Assembly (NCBI RefSeq): GCF_003352915.1
Contig: NZ_CP022314.1
Location: 4,019,318-4,033,510 of the forward strand
From: Arthrobacter sp. PM3
Lineage (GTDB): Bacteria > Actinomycetota > Actinomycetes > Actinomycetales > Micrococcaceae
DNA: 14,193 nucleotides
Reading direction: 5' to 3'
Numbering within the stretch: the first letter of the stretch is position 1; each line of letters starts with the position of its first letter. Below are positions 1 to 6,331 of this stretch, in pieces. The position numbers and the translations under genes are program-made. The notes beneath the pieces were generated by a model. That model did no database searches. It was not told where the DNA came from and saw only the letters and a program-made list of their open reading frames with translations.

Positions 1-1
1 C

Positions 2-256
2 CAGTACCCCCGCATCCAGCTGGCCCTGGACGCGGGGGTGTACTTCTGCGATCCGCATTCACCCTGGCAGCGGGGTACGAACGAGAACACCAACCGGCTG
101 CTGCGCCACTGGTTCGAGAAAGGCACCGACCTCTCGGTCTTCACCGCCGAGGACCTCGACACCATCGCCGACAAACTCAACAACCGGCCACGGCCCACCC
201 TGAACCTCGAGACCCCAAAACAACGCATGCGCCAACTCATCGCCGCCGCAGCATGA
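2..256 (+). CDS. IS30-family transposase, C-terminal fragment (5' end outside window)
   Basis: The frame is open from position 2 to a TGA at 254-256, giving 84 residues of the C-terminal part of a DDE transposase. The stretch SPWQRGTNENTNRLLRHWF is the hallmark of the IS30 catalytic core. The glutamate codon at 83-85 is the likely last acid of the DDE triad. The two upstream aspartates and the N-terminal DNA-binding region lie outside the window. The GTG at 38 is only an internal codon; the frame continues upstream of it. The C-terminus (NNRPRPTLNLETPKQRM) is the usual IS30 ending, so this copy appears intact at its 3' end. It acts at the element's inverted repeats during transposition. Confidence 0.9.
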   Translation, partial: QYPRIQLALDAGVYFCDPHSPWQRGTNENTNRLLRHWFEKGTDLSVFTAEDLDTIADKLNNRPRPTLNLETPKQRMRQLIAAAA

Positions 257-270
257 CATAAACCCGGCCC

Positions 271-297
271 GTTGCAACGACCAGTTGACTTTGAGCC
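271..297. repeat. Candidate right terminal inverted repeat of the IS30 element
   Basis: This AT-balanced stretch begins GTTGCAACGACCAGTTGAC and follows the transposase stop by 14 bp. Sequences of this kind are common at the ends of actinobacterial IS30 elements (family knowledge recalled, not searched). The left partner lies outside the window, so the exact border is not established. Confidence 0.5.
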
Positions 298-341
298 GCT
301 CGGACGGGCCATAAGTGACCCCGCGTTGCTGTTGTGTTGGC

Positions 342-1676
342 CTAGTGGTGGCTGCTGACGCCCAGCGGGCGGCCGCGGGTCTCGCCGGCCAGCAGGACGC
401 CGACGGCGGAAATGGCGCAGAGGATCATGATGTAGATGCCGATGGACCCGGTCCAGTGCGTGCCCTGCAGGAGGGCTTCGGCGATCATGGCCGCGAACGC
501 GCCGCCGAGGATGGCGCCGAACGCGTAGCCGATCGAGATGCCGGAGTACCGGACCTTGGCCGGGAACATCTCGGCATACATGGCGGACATGGGCCCGTAG
601 GACAGGCCCAGGCCGACCGTCAGGACGAACAGCGCCACGCCGTAGAGCACGATGTCCTTGGTGTCGATGAGGGCGAACATCGGGATCATCCAGGCGAAGA
701 CGATCGCGTAGCCGAGCAGGAACGTCTTGACGCGGCCGATCTTGTCCGAGAGCCAACCGCCGACCAGGGTGAAGATGAGCCAGCCGAAGGACGCCAGCGT
801 GGTGGCCAGCAGGATCTGCGGAGCCGGCATCTTCAGCGTCTTGGTGGCGTAGGAGATGAAGAAGGCGATCAGCAAGTAGCCGGCGGCGTTGTTGCCGATG
901 AAGATCAGCGTGGAGTAGAGCACGGCTTTCTTGTGCTTGCGGAGCAGCTCGCCCAGGGGCGCCTTGCTCTCTTCCTTGCGGGCGGCCATCTCCTTGAAGA
1001 CGGGGCTCTCGCCGACCGCCCGGCGGATGAGGTAACCGACGACGATCAGCACGATCGAGAGCAGGAACGGCACTCGCCAGCCCCAGGACGCGAAGTCCTC
1101 CTTGGACATGGACGTGTTGAGGAAGTACAGCAGGCCGGTGGCGAGGATCATGCCGACGGGCACACCGATCTGCGGGTAGGCGCCGAACAGGCCGCGCCGG
1201 CCCAGCGGCGCGTGCTCCACGGCCATCAGTGCGGCGCCGCCCCATTCACCGCCGGCGGAGAAGCCCTGGATGACGCGGAGGGTGATGAGCAGGACCGGGG
1301 CCCAGACGCCGATCTGCGCGTAGGTGGGAAGCATGCCGATCAGTGCCGTGGCGGCACCCATCATGACCAGCGTGAAGACCAGCATAGCCTTGCGGCCCAG
1401 GCGGTCACCCAGGTGGCCGGCGATGATCGCGCCGAGCGGGCGGAACAGGAAGCTGATGCCGATGAGCGCGAAGGACAGGATCTGGGCCAGTCCGGGGTTG
1501 GACGCATTCAGCGGAGCGAGGAACAGCGGTGACAGCAGCGTCGCCGTCAGCTGGGCAAAAATGAAGAAGTCGTACCACTCGATGGTGGTGCCGACCAGCG
1601 TCCCGGCGAGGACCTTGCGTTCCTCATGCTTGCTGCTGGGACCCGCAGCGGAATCTACGGATGAAGTTACGGTCAT
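342..1676 (-). CDS. MFS permease, metabolite:H+ symporter (MHS) type
   Basis: This 444-residue protein has about 12 hydrophobic segments and the normal length for the metabolite:H+ symporter branch of the major facilitator superfamily (ShiA/ProP/KgtP-like). The signature IEWYDFF lies in TM1 at residues 32-38. The loop 2-3 motif GHLGDRLGRK is at 87-96, and its second-half counterpart reads GGWLSDKIGR. SAGGEWGGA is the typical TM4-5 motif of the branch. The protein should sit in the cytoplasmic membrane and import an organic acid or aromatic acid with protons. The ATG at 1676 has GGAG five bases upstream. It lies 155 bp after the hydroxylase gene on the same strand, with a possible promoter of its own in the gap. 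The link to the hydroxylase suggests it imports that enzyme's substrate, but this is inference. Confidence 0.9.
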   Translation of the reverse strand: MTVTSSVDSAAGPSSKHEERKVLAGTLVGTTIEWYDFFIFAQLTATLLSPLFLAPLNASNPGLAQILSFALIGISFLFRPLGAIIAGHLGDRLGRKAMLVFTLVMMGAATALIGMLPTYAQIGVWAPVLLITLRVIQGFSAGGEWGGAALMAVEHAPLGRRGLFGAYPQIGVPVGMILATGLLYFLNTSMSKEDFASWGWRVPFLLSIVLIVVGYLIRRAVGESPVFKEMAARKEESKAPLGELLRKHKKAVLYSTLIFIGNNAAGYLLIAFFISYATKTLKMPAPQILLATTLASFGWLIFTLVGGWLSDKIGRVKTFLLGYAIVFAWMIPMFALIDTKDIVLYGVALFVLTVGLGLSYGPMSAMYAEMFPAKVRYSGISIGYAFGAILGGAFAAMIAEALLQGTHWTGSIGIYIMILCAISAVGVLLAGETRGRPLGVSSHH

Positions 1677-1745
1677 TGGAACTCCGTTGCTGGGGGCAGA
1701 GGTGCTGCCCGGATGGGTGCGAGGTGACTTGCTGGTGCCTGATTT

Positions 1746-1763
1746 ACTGATCGAACGGTCAGT
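1746..1763. promoter_or_regulatory. 18-bp dyad, probable operator upstream of the MHS permease
   Basis: ACTGATCGAACGGTCAGT is a near-perfect palindrome: ACTGA and TCAGT arms match, CG sits in each half, and there is one mismatched position per arm. It lies 70-87 bp upstream of the permease start and about 12 bp downstream of a TATTAT box read toward the permease. The shape resembles TetR-family operators. It also contains the heptamer ATCGAAC (1750-1756), which recurs in the operator beside the iclR gene. The regulator is not proven. Confidence 0.5.
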
Positions 1764-1774
1764 TGGTATGAAGG

Positions 1775-1780
1775 ATAATA
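1775..1780 (-). promoter_or_regulatory. Candidate -10 box for the MHS permease
   Basis: On the minus strand the sequence reads TATTAT, in a local AT-rich island unusual for this DNA. I see no convincing -35 hexamer at 16-18 bp. A start near 1768 would place the 18-bp dyad directly downstream in the initially transcribed region, a common repressor arrangement. It would leave a leader of about 90 nt. Confidence 0.35.
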
Positions 1781-1796
1781 CTATGAAAATGTGATA

Positions 1797-1816
1797 CCGC
1801 GCACACGCTTGCGCGG
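1797..1816 (-). terminator. Hairpin after the hydroxylase gene, weak terminator candidate
   Basis: CCGCGCA at 1797-1803 and TGCGCGG at 1810-1816 form a perfect 7-bp stem with a 6-nt loop, starting 16 nt beyond the hydroxylase stop. On the transcribed strand there is no immediate U-run, only a scattered T-rich stretch about 7 nt later. It may attenuate rather than fully stop transcription into the permease. Confidence 0.35.
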
Positions 1817-1831
1817 AAAATCTCTGGCGTG

Positions 1832-3286
1832 TCAGTCGGTGCGGGCCAGGAACTCGCGGATCCGGGCGCGGGCCGGGTCGCGGTCGTAGCTGTTGACGAG
1901 GGCGCCTGCCATGCGGACCGGGTCCCCGAAGAAGAAGTACTCGTACAGCGACTGCCGCCCGGAGAACCCCGAAATCGAGGCGTCGAAGGCCAGCTTGAAC
2001 AGCCGGACGCGCTCGGGGCCGGTCAGGGTCTTGCCCTGCAGGTACATCTCGATGTCAGCCCGCGCCTTGCTGTGGACGTCCGCCTCACCCGGGAGCGCCA
2101 TGAGGCCCGACGCCGAGAACTTGCGGATGATCTGCGGAAAGCGCTGGGCGATCTTGGGGTACCAGTTGCGGGCGGCATTGAGCGTGGTCCATTTCGGCAG
2201 CATGACCCCGGCGTCATTCAGTCCGGCATCAGCCTCGGAGGCGCGGACCAGCGCCCGGCCGATTTCGACGTCGATAATGAGCTCGGCAATGTCCTCCTGG
2301 ATGTGCTGGAAGCCGTCGATGCCTATTGATTCGGCCAGCTCGGAGGCCAGGCCCAGGAAGAACTCACTCTTGGCGATGGTGCGGGTCACCACCTGGTGGG
2401 TCATGAGCGCGCCGGCGCCGGTTTCGGAGTAGAAACTGTTACACAGCTGCGGGTTTCCGAGCATGAATATGCGCTCGTTGGGCACGAACACATGGTCGAA
2501 CACCGCGACGGCGTCCATTTCCTCGTAGCGGGAGGCCAGCGGCTCGTCGTGGGTGCTCCCGCCGTTGTAGAGCGAGGTGCGGCAGAGGTAGCGCAGGCCG
2601 GGGGCGTCGTTGGGGATGGCGAACGCATAGGAGTAGGGCGCGTCCTCGGGAGTGCCGCGCAGTACCGTGGACGGGAAGACGAGGAGCTCGTCGGCGATCG
2701 GGGCGATGGTGGCGAGCATGCGCGCGCCGTGGATGACGATCCCGTCGCCGCGTTCCTCGACGATCCGGGCCGAGAGCTGCCCGCCGAGCTGCTCCGAGCC
2801 CGAAACCGAGCGGTTCACCTGCGGCGGGATGAGGGTATGCGTGGCCAGGACATCGTTCTCACGGGCCCACTCGTAGTAGTTGCGGATGTTCTCGCCGAAC
2901 TTCGGATCCGCCTGGGCAAACCACTCCCCTGCCGTGCTGAGTGCGGTGAGCGAGGAGTTCATATAGTCGCCGGAGCGGCCCAGGAACCCGTGGGAGGACT
3001 CGGCCCAGGTGGAGATGGCCCGGCGGCGCCGCTGGAGGTCCTCGATGGTCCGGGGCACCAGGAAGGAGGCATTGACGAGGTCGCCGGTGCTCGGCGAGGT
3101 GTAGGTCAGCGCGTCCTGGTACTGCGGATCGTGCTGCATGTCGAAGAGCCCTGCGTAGGATCGGGCCACGTTGCGGAAAGCCGGGTGCTCGGCGATCCGC
3201 TCCCTGACCACCTCGCCGTCAATCGCCACATGCGGGGTCATGGCGTTGAGTTTGTCCAGATACTGCCGCCCGGTGCGGATGCCCAT
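1832..3286 (-). CDS. HpaB-family flavin-dependent aromatic monooxygenase (4-hydroxyphenylacetate 3-hydroxylase type)
   Basis: This is the large oxygenase subunit of a two-component monooxygenase that uses reduced flavin and O2 to hydroxylate a phenolic ring ortho to the hydroxyl. It has 484 residues, close to the usual 480-520. R104 and Y108 in GRSGDYMN match the substrate-contact Arg/Tyr pair of HpaB. H150 in THTLIPPQVNR matches the active-site histidine, with about four extra residues between the two motifs compared with E. coli HpaB as I recall it. The C-terminal FFFGDPVRM is typical of the family. I chose the ATG at 3286: it has GGAG eight bases upstream and begins MGIRTGRQYLD as family members do. 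The frame stays open further upstream only as a shadow of the reductase gene. Reductase and hydroxylase are adjacent and co-oriented. The substrate could equally be another phenol; TftD-like chlorophenol and PvcC-like enzymes share the fold. Confidence 0.88.
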   Translation of the reverse strand: MGIRTGRQYLDKLNAMTPHVAIDGEVVRERIAEHPAFRNVARSYAGLFDMQHDPQYQDALTYTSPSTGDLVNASFLVPRTIEDLQRRRRAISTWAESSHGFLGRSGDYMNSSLTALSTAGEWFAQADPKFGENIRNYYEWARENDVLATHTLIPPQVNRSVSGSEQLGGQLSARIVEERGDGIVIHGARMLATIAPIADELLVFPSTVLRGTPEDAPYSYAFAIPNDAPGLRYLCRTSLYNGGSTHDEPLASRYEEMDAVAVFDHVFVPNERIFMLGNPQLCNSFYSETGAGALMTHQVVTRTIAKSEFFLGLASELAESIGIDGFQHIQEDIAELIIDVEIGRALVRASEADAGLNDAGVMLPKWTTLNAARNWYPKIAQRFPQIIRKFSASGLMALPGEADVHSKARADIEMYLQGKTLTGPERVRLFKLAFDASISGFSGRQSLYEYFFFGDPVRMAGALVNSYDRDPARARIREFLARTD

Positions 3287-3359
3287 GGTTGTTCTCCAGT
3301 CGCTAGGCCGATGATCGTTGATGTTGAGCTGTGCGGTGATGACAGGCGGTGGTGCGGGG

Positions 3360-3887
3360 CTAGAGCAGGTCCTCCATCCCCAGCTGGCTTTCCGGGATGA
3401 CGGTGAACGCGCCGTTGGCAAACGCCAGGGCATCGCCGCTGCGGTAGTTGAAGTCCACCACCTCGCCGATGTACAGGGTGTGGTCGCCGCCGTCGTATGC
3501 CGCCCACGGCTTGCACATGAAGTAGGCGAGGACATTGGAGAGCCGCGGTGCGGTGTCCGCCTCCACCCACAGCGGCTCGGGGCCGGGCCGGCCGGCAAAG
3601 TGCAGGGCCAGTTGCCGCTGCTCGGCGCCGAGGATGTTCACGGTAAAGGGCCGGCCGGCGAGCTCATCGTGGGCTTTGGCGGTGCGGGCGATGCTCACGA
3701 GCACCAGCGGCGGGTCCATGGACACCGACGTGAAAGAGTTGACGGTGATGCCGTGGCGCTTTGTCGCGCCGTCGAACGTCACGATGGCGACGCCGGTGGC
3801 GAACCTGCCGAGGCTGCCCCGGAAGTGGCTGTCCCGCGGCGCGGAGAACCGGCCCTCCCCTGCGTGGTCCCGCGGCCTGGCAATCAT
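3360..3887 (-). CDS. HpaC-type flavin reductase, reductase component of the monooxygenase
   Basis: This 175-residue protein belongs to the flavin reductase-like (FMN-binding split barrel) family. It uses NAD(P)H to reduce free FAD or FMN and passes it by diffusion to the HpaB-type partner encoded 73 bp downstream. Visible family features are RFATGVAIVTF near residue 28, HGITVNSFTSVSMDPPLVLV for flavin contact, and GDHTLYIGEVVDF near the C-terminus. The length matches HpaC and its relatives (about 160-190). The ATG at 3887 has AGGGA seven to eight bases upstream. This gene is promoter-proximal in a reductase-hydroxylase unit divergent from the iclR-type regulator. The family is clear; the exact flavin and nicotinamide preference is not visible. 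Confidence 0.87.
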   Translation of the reverse strand: MIARPRDHAGEGRFSAPRDSHFRGSLGRFATGVAIVTFDGATKRHGITVNSFTSVSMDPPLVLVSIARTAKAHDELAGRPFTVNILGAEQRQLALHFAGRPGPEPLWVEADTAPRLSNVLAYFMCKPWAAYDGGDHTLYIGEVVDFNYRSGDALAFANGAFTVIPESQLGMEDLL

Positions 3888-3966
3888 CAGCGATCCCTGC
3901 GTTCGGCGTCGTAGCAGTCAGTGCGGTTCAGAGCGGCCGGGTTCGGTCTCCCCGGCCTCTGGTTCA

Positions 3967-3981
3967 GTTCGATAATCGAAC
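3967..3981. promoter_or_regulatory. Perfect 15-bp palindromic operator, probable IclR-family site
   Basis: GTTCGATAATCGAAC is a perfect inverted repeat with 7-bp arms around one central base, in the AT-rich middle of the divergent region. It ends two bases before a TATAAT box for the plus-strand regulator gene, so a bound protein would cover its promoter spacer. IclR proteins usually bind palindromes next to their own genes. This makes it the best candidate for autoregulation and for control of the monooxygenase genes. Confidence 0.6.
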
Positions 3982-3982
3982 A

Positions 3983-3988
3983 TATAAT
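3983..3988 (+). promoter_or_regulatory. -10 box for the iclR-type gene
   Basis: A perfect TATAAT lies about 92 bp before the chosen start codon, between the two operator copies. The -35 region at 3960-3966 (TGGTTCA) is a poor match, which suits a regulated promoter. On the minus strand the same island offers GATTAT at 3972-3977, with TTCTAT at 3995-4000, 17 bp upstream. This pair is a possible promoter for the reductase gene and lies inside the operators. Confidence 0.5.
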
Positions 3989-4001
3989 TCCCATATAGAA
4001 C
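3987..4001. promoter_or_regulatory. Degenerate second operator copy
   Basis: Read on the minus strand this is GTTCTATATGGGAAT. The left arm matches GTTCGAT at six of seven positions and the right arm is degenerate. Its centre (3994) lies 20 bp from the centre of the perfect palindrome (3974), close to two helical turns, so both sites face the same side of the DNA. That spacing would suit tetramer binding, which is known for IclR-family proteins. Confidence 0.4.
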
Positions 4002-4079
4002 GGTATCGGAGCGGTGGACGGAATACAAGGGTCTGCCGAGAAGCCGGCACCCCGCAGCCCGACACCTAGGATGGAACCC

Positions 4080-4793
4080 ATGACCCCGAACGCCAGCGCC
4101 CAGGCTTCCCCGTCCCAGACGCTTTCCCGCGGCATCAGGGCGCTGGAAATCCTCGCCGAAGCCGAGCGCCCGCTGACCATCGCCGAACTCGCCGACGCCA
4201 TGGGTGTCCACCGCTCCGTGGCCTACCGGATCCTGCGCACCCTCGAGGACCATTCGCTGCTGGTGCGCGACGACGGCGGCCGCGTCCAGCCCGGACCAGG
4301 CCTCGCCGTCCTGGCCCGCGGTGTCTCCCGCGACCTGCAGTCCGCGGCCCTGCCGGAACTGACCCAGCTGGCGAACAGCCTGAGCATGAGCGCGTTCGTG
4401 GCCGTCTGGGACCGGGAGGAATGCGTGACGCTGGTGACCGTCGATCCGCGCCACAGCGGCGCCGCGGTGGTGCAGCACCCGGGATCGCGGCACCCCATCA
4501 GCGCCGGGGCGCCGGGCATCGCCATCCAGTCCGCGTTCCCGGAGCACGAATGGCAGGACGCCGCCCCGGGTATTCCGTACCGGGCCGAGGCCGCCGAGGC
4601 CCGGCGCCGCGGTTTCGCGGTGAGCCATGACGAGGTGATCGCCGGGGTGTCCTCCATCGCGGTGCCGCTGGGGGTGCCCGGCGGCCGGCCGGCGGCCCTG
4701 GCGGTGGTGTACATCCGTGCAGCACAGGATCCGGCGGAGGTCGCCGGCACCCTCGCGGAGGCGGCCCGGCGCATCGAGGCGCAGTTGGGCTAA
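4080..4793 (+). CDS. IclR-family transcriptional regulator
   Basis: This 237-residue protein has an N-terminal winged helix-turn-helix (about residues 13-75). It includes LTIAELADAMGVHRSVAYRI at 32-51, the standard IclR recognition region, followed by RTLEDHSLLVRD. The C-terminal effector-binding domain is recognisable from HPISAGAPGIAIQ, RRRGFAVSHDEVIAGVSSIA and VPLGVPGGRPAAL. These match the usual IclR pattern, in which the Gly-Ala-Pro segment replaces the common GKAxLA. I chose ATG 4080 because AGGA lies eight bases upstream. In-frame starts at 4014 (GTG) and 4071 (ATG) are possible but lack good ribosome binding sites. It is divergent from the monooxygenase pair and probably regulates it, and itself, through the palindromes at 3967-4001. 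Effector and sign of regulation are unknown. It is slightly shorter than many relatives (about 250). Confidence 0.87.
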   Translation: MTPNASAQASPSQTLSRGIRALEILAEAERPLTIAELADAMGVHRSVAYRILRTLEDHSLLVRDDGGRVQPGPGLAVLARGVSRDLQSAALPELTQLANSLSMSAFVAVWDREECVTLVTVDPRHSGAAVVQHPGSRHPISAGAPGIAIQSAFPEHEWQDAAPGIPYRAEAAEARRRGFAVSHDEVIAGVSSIAVPLGVPGGRPAALAVVYIRAAQDPAEVAGTLAEAARRIEAQLG

Positions 4794-4824
4794 GTCCTCT
4801 TGCTTGGGCGGCGGCCGGCGTCGG

Positions 4825-6243
4825 CTATCCCGCGCGCCGCCGGAGCACGACGGCGGCGGCGGTCCCCAGCAGGAACAGCGCCGTGGCGGCGCACACGGGC
4901 ACCAGGAAGGCGGTCTGGTACCCGAAGGTCTGGGCGAGCTGCCCGGCGATCGAGGATCCGAGCGCGGTGCCGGCGACAATGCCACTGGCCAGGGCCGTCA
5001 TGACCGTGCCGAGCTTTCCGGCCGGGGCCACGAGGCCACCGATCGCGAAGACGGTGACCATGAGCGGGCCCACGGGCAAACCCAGGATCAGCAGGACCAG
5101 GACCATGGGCAGCGCCGTCGAGGGCATCGGGAGCAGGACGGCGAGGCCGGCCATCAGCGCGGCACAGGCCAGCCAGCGGGCGTTGAGCCTGAACCGCGGT
5201 GACCAGTACGCGACCGACAGCGCGGCGGCCGCGGAGCTGAGACCCATCACGGCATAGAGCAGGCCGGCGAGCTCGGACGTGGCGAAGCCGGCGGAGAAGG
5301 AGCTCAGGGAGGTCTGCGTGGACCCGAAGAACGTGCCCATGCACACCATGGCCAGCACGGGGAGAGCGACGGCGGCGCGGGCGCCGATCCGCCGGCTGAG
5401 GGCCCGGGCGTCGGGCTGCCGGGCGCCCGGCTTGGCAGCGCGACGCCGCGGAGCCCGGGCCACTGCGTGGTGTGTGGGGTGGACGGCGAAGGCGGGCACG
5501 AGGACCAGCGTCAAGGCCGCCGCGAGCGCCAGCGGCAGCCACGGCGCGAGCAAGCTGGCGAGGACGCCGACGAGGGCGGGGCCCAGCACGAAGGTCAGTT
5601 CGTCCGCGGTGCTCTCATAGGACAAAGCGGTATCCAGGTCCGCGGAACCGGCGCCGGCCCGCCCCCCGCCCTCCGGTGTCCGGGCGGTCAACGCCATCCA
5701 GCGGACCCGTGCCAGTGGCCCGACCTGCGGGCAGCTCGCCCCGGCGATGAAGGCCGCCGCGAGCGCCGGGGCGGCGGCGGCCAGGTCCTGCACGCCGGAG
5801 ACCATGTAGGCCGCGAGGATCAGCGCGACGACGGCCGCGGTGTTGGCGGAGGCGGACACCAGCAGGACACTGCGCTGGCCGAGCCGGTCCGCGAGGACGC
5901 CCAGGACCGGGGCGCCCAGCGCGGAACCGATCCCGACAGCACCAGCCGCGGCGCCGCCGACGGCGTAAGAGCCGGTGACGGCGGTGACGAGCGTGAGGGC
6001 GCCGACGGTGAGCATGGCCAGAGGCAGGCGGGCGAAAAGCCCCAGCGGGATGAAGCCGCGGCCGGCGATCAGCGGCAGCCGCGCGAAGCGGCCGCCCCTG
6101 CCGGTCTCCGGGGCGGGCCCGGGAACGGGCACAGACACGGGCGCTGGAGCGGAGTCCGCGGGGCCGAAGCCGGCAGGGCCGGTTTCGCGGGCAGAAAGGG
6201 GCGCGTCAAGGGTGGACGCCGGTGAAGACGGTGAAGGAGTCAT
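4825..6243 (-). CDS. MFS transporter, drug-efflux-like
   Basis: This 472-residue major facilitator protein has a long hydrophilic Pro/Ala-rich N-terminal tail (residues 1 to about 60, with PAPVSVPVPGPAPE near 33-46), then about 12 membrane segments. Motif A reads GVLADRLGQR at 115-124. A charged central loop rich in Arg and Ala (HPTHHAVARAPRRRA) separates the halves. YESTADELTFVLGPALVG before the second half is common in actinobacterial exporters annotated as multidrug-type MFS. The substrate is unknown. The ATG at 6243 has only a weak GGAAA upstream, but it overlaps the stop codon of a well-initiated leader ORF (6240-6272), suggesting translational coupling. It converges with the iclR-type gene, with 31 bp between the stops. 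Downstream of sbcC on the same strand, it could be co-transcribed or have its own promoter. Confidence 0.82.
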   Translation of the reverse strand: MTPSPSSPASTLDAPLSARETGPAGFGPADSAPAPVSVPVPGPAPETGRGGRFARLPLIAGRGFIPLGLFARLPLAMLTVGALTLVTAVTGSYAVGGAAAGAVGIGSALGAPVLGVLADRLGQRSVLLVSASANTAAVVALILAAYMVSGVQDLAAAAPALAAAFIAGASCPQVGPLARVRWMALTARTPEGGGRAGAGSADLDTALSYESTADELTFVLGPALVGVLASLLAPWLPLALAAALTLVLVPAFAVHPTHHAVARAPRRRAAKPGARQPDARALSRRIGARAAVALPVLAMVCMGTFFGSTQTSLSSFSAGFATSELAGLLYAVMGLSSAAAALSVAYWSPRFRLNARWLACAALMAGLAVLLPMPSTALPMVLVLLILGLPVGPLMVTVFAIGGLVAPAGKLGTVMTALASGIVAGTALGSSIAGQLAQTFGYQTAFLVPVCAATALFLLGTAAAVVLRRRAG

Positions 6244-6272
6244 GGTTTCCGGGTTCGCTCAATGGTGCGCAT
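6240..6272 (-). CDS. 10-codon leader ORF upstream of the MFS efflux gene
   Basis: The ORF encodes MRTIERTRKP and ends in TGA. Its ATG is preceded by a very strong purine-rich ribosome site (GGGAGGGGGG, with GGAGG seven bases before the ATG), far better than the site of the MFS gene itself. Its stop overlaps the MFS start as ATGA, in a different frame. Three of ten residues are arginine, encoded by CGC, CGA and CGG. R6-T7-R8 fits the basic-X-basic pattern known from macrolide-stalled leader peptides. Role as a regulatory leader is inference; at this length coding conservation cannot be judged from one sequence. Confidence 0.5.
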   Translation of the reverse strand: MRTIERTRKP

Positions 6273-6292
6273 CGTCCCCCCTCCCGATGCGC
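6267..6292 (-). promoter_or_regulatory. Hairpin presenting the leader-ORF ribosome site in its loop
   Basis: GCGCATCG at 6267-6274 and CGATGCGC at 6285-6292 form a perfect 8-bp stem with a 10-nt loop. In the mRNA the loop is GGAGGGGGGA, carrying the Shine-Dalgarno sequence, and the leader ATG lies in the 3' arm. There is no U-run after it, so an RNA switch controlling leader translation is more likely than an sbcC terminator. A possible -10 (TATCAT on the minus strand) lies at 6312-6317 with no clear -35. Confidence 0.45.
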
Positions 6293-6331
6293 GCGACCCG
6301 GTAACAGTCCCATGATAGCCGACCCGGCTCC

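Larger units (their letters stand above)
1..297 (+). mobile_element. IS30-family insertion sequence, right (3') end
   Basis: The window opens inside an IS30-type transposase gene. About 40 bp after its stop codon lies a candidate terminal inverted repeat, beginning GTTGCAACGACCAGTTGAC at 271. Only the 3' part of the element is visible, so the left end and any target duplication cannot be checked. The boundary near 297 is approximate and rests on general resemblance to IS30-family ends rather than on a match to a partner repeat. The element lies just beyond the stop codon of the MFS permease at 342 and does not interrupt it. Confidence 0.75.

Noticed and set aside
315..1532. Plus-strand 405-codon open frame opposite the MHS permease
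   Set aside because: It is an Asp/Glu/Arg/Gln-rich shadow typical of the strand opposite a membrane protein gene, and the permease on the other strand has clear motifs.
3287..3598. N-terminal extension of the hydroxylase to 3598
   Set aside because: The 104 extra codons overlap the flavin reductase in another frame and have no family similarity. ATG 3286 has a good ribosome site.
6267..6292. Rho-independent terminator of sbcC
   Set aside because: There is a good stem but no U-run on the relevant strand, and the loop holds a strong Shine-Dalgarno sequence with an ATG in the stem, which fits a leader structure better.
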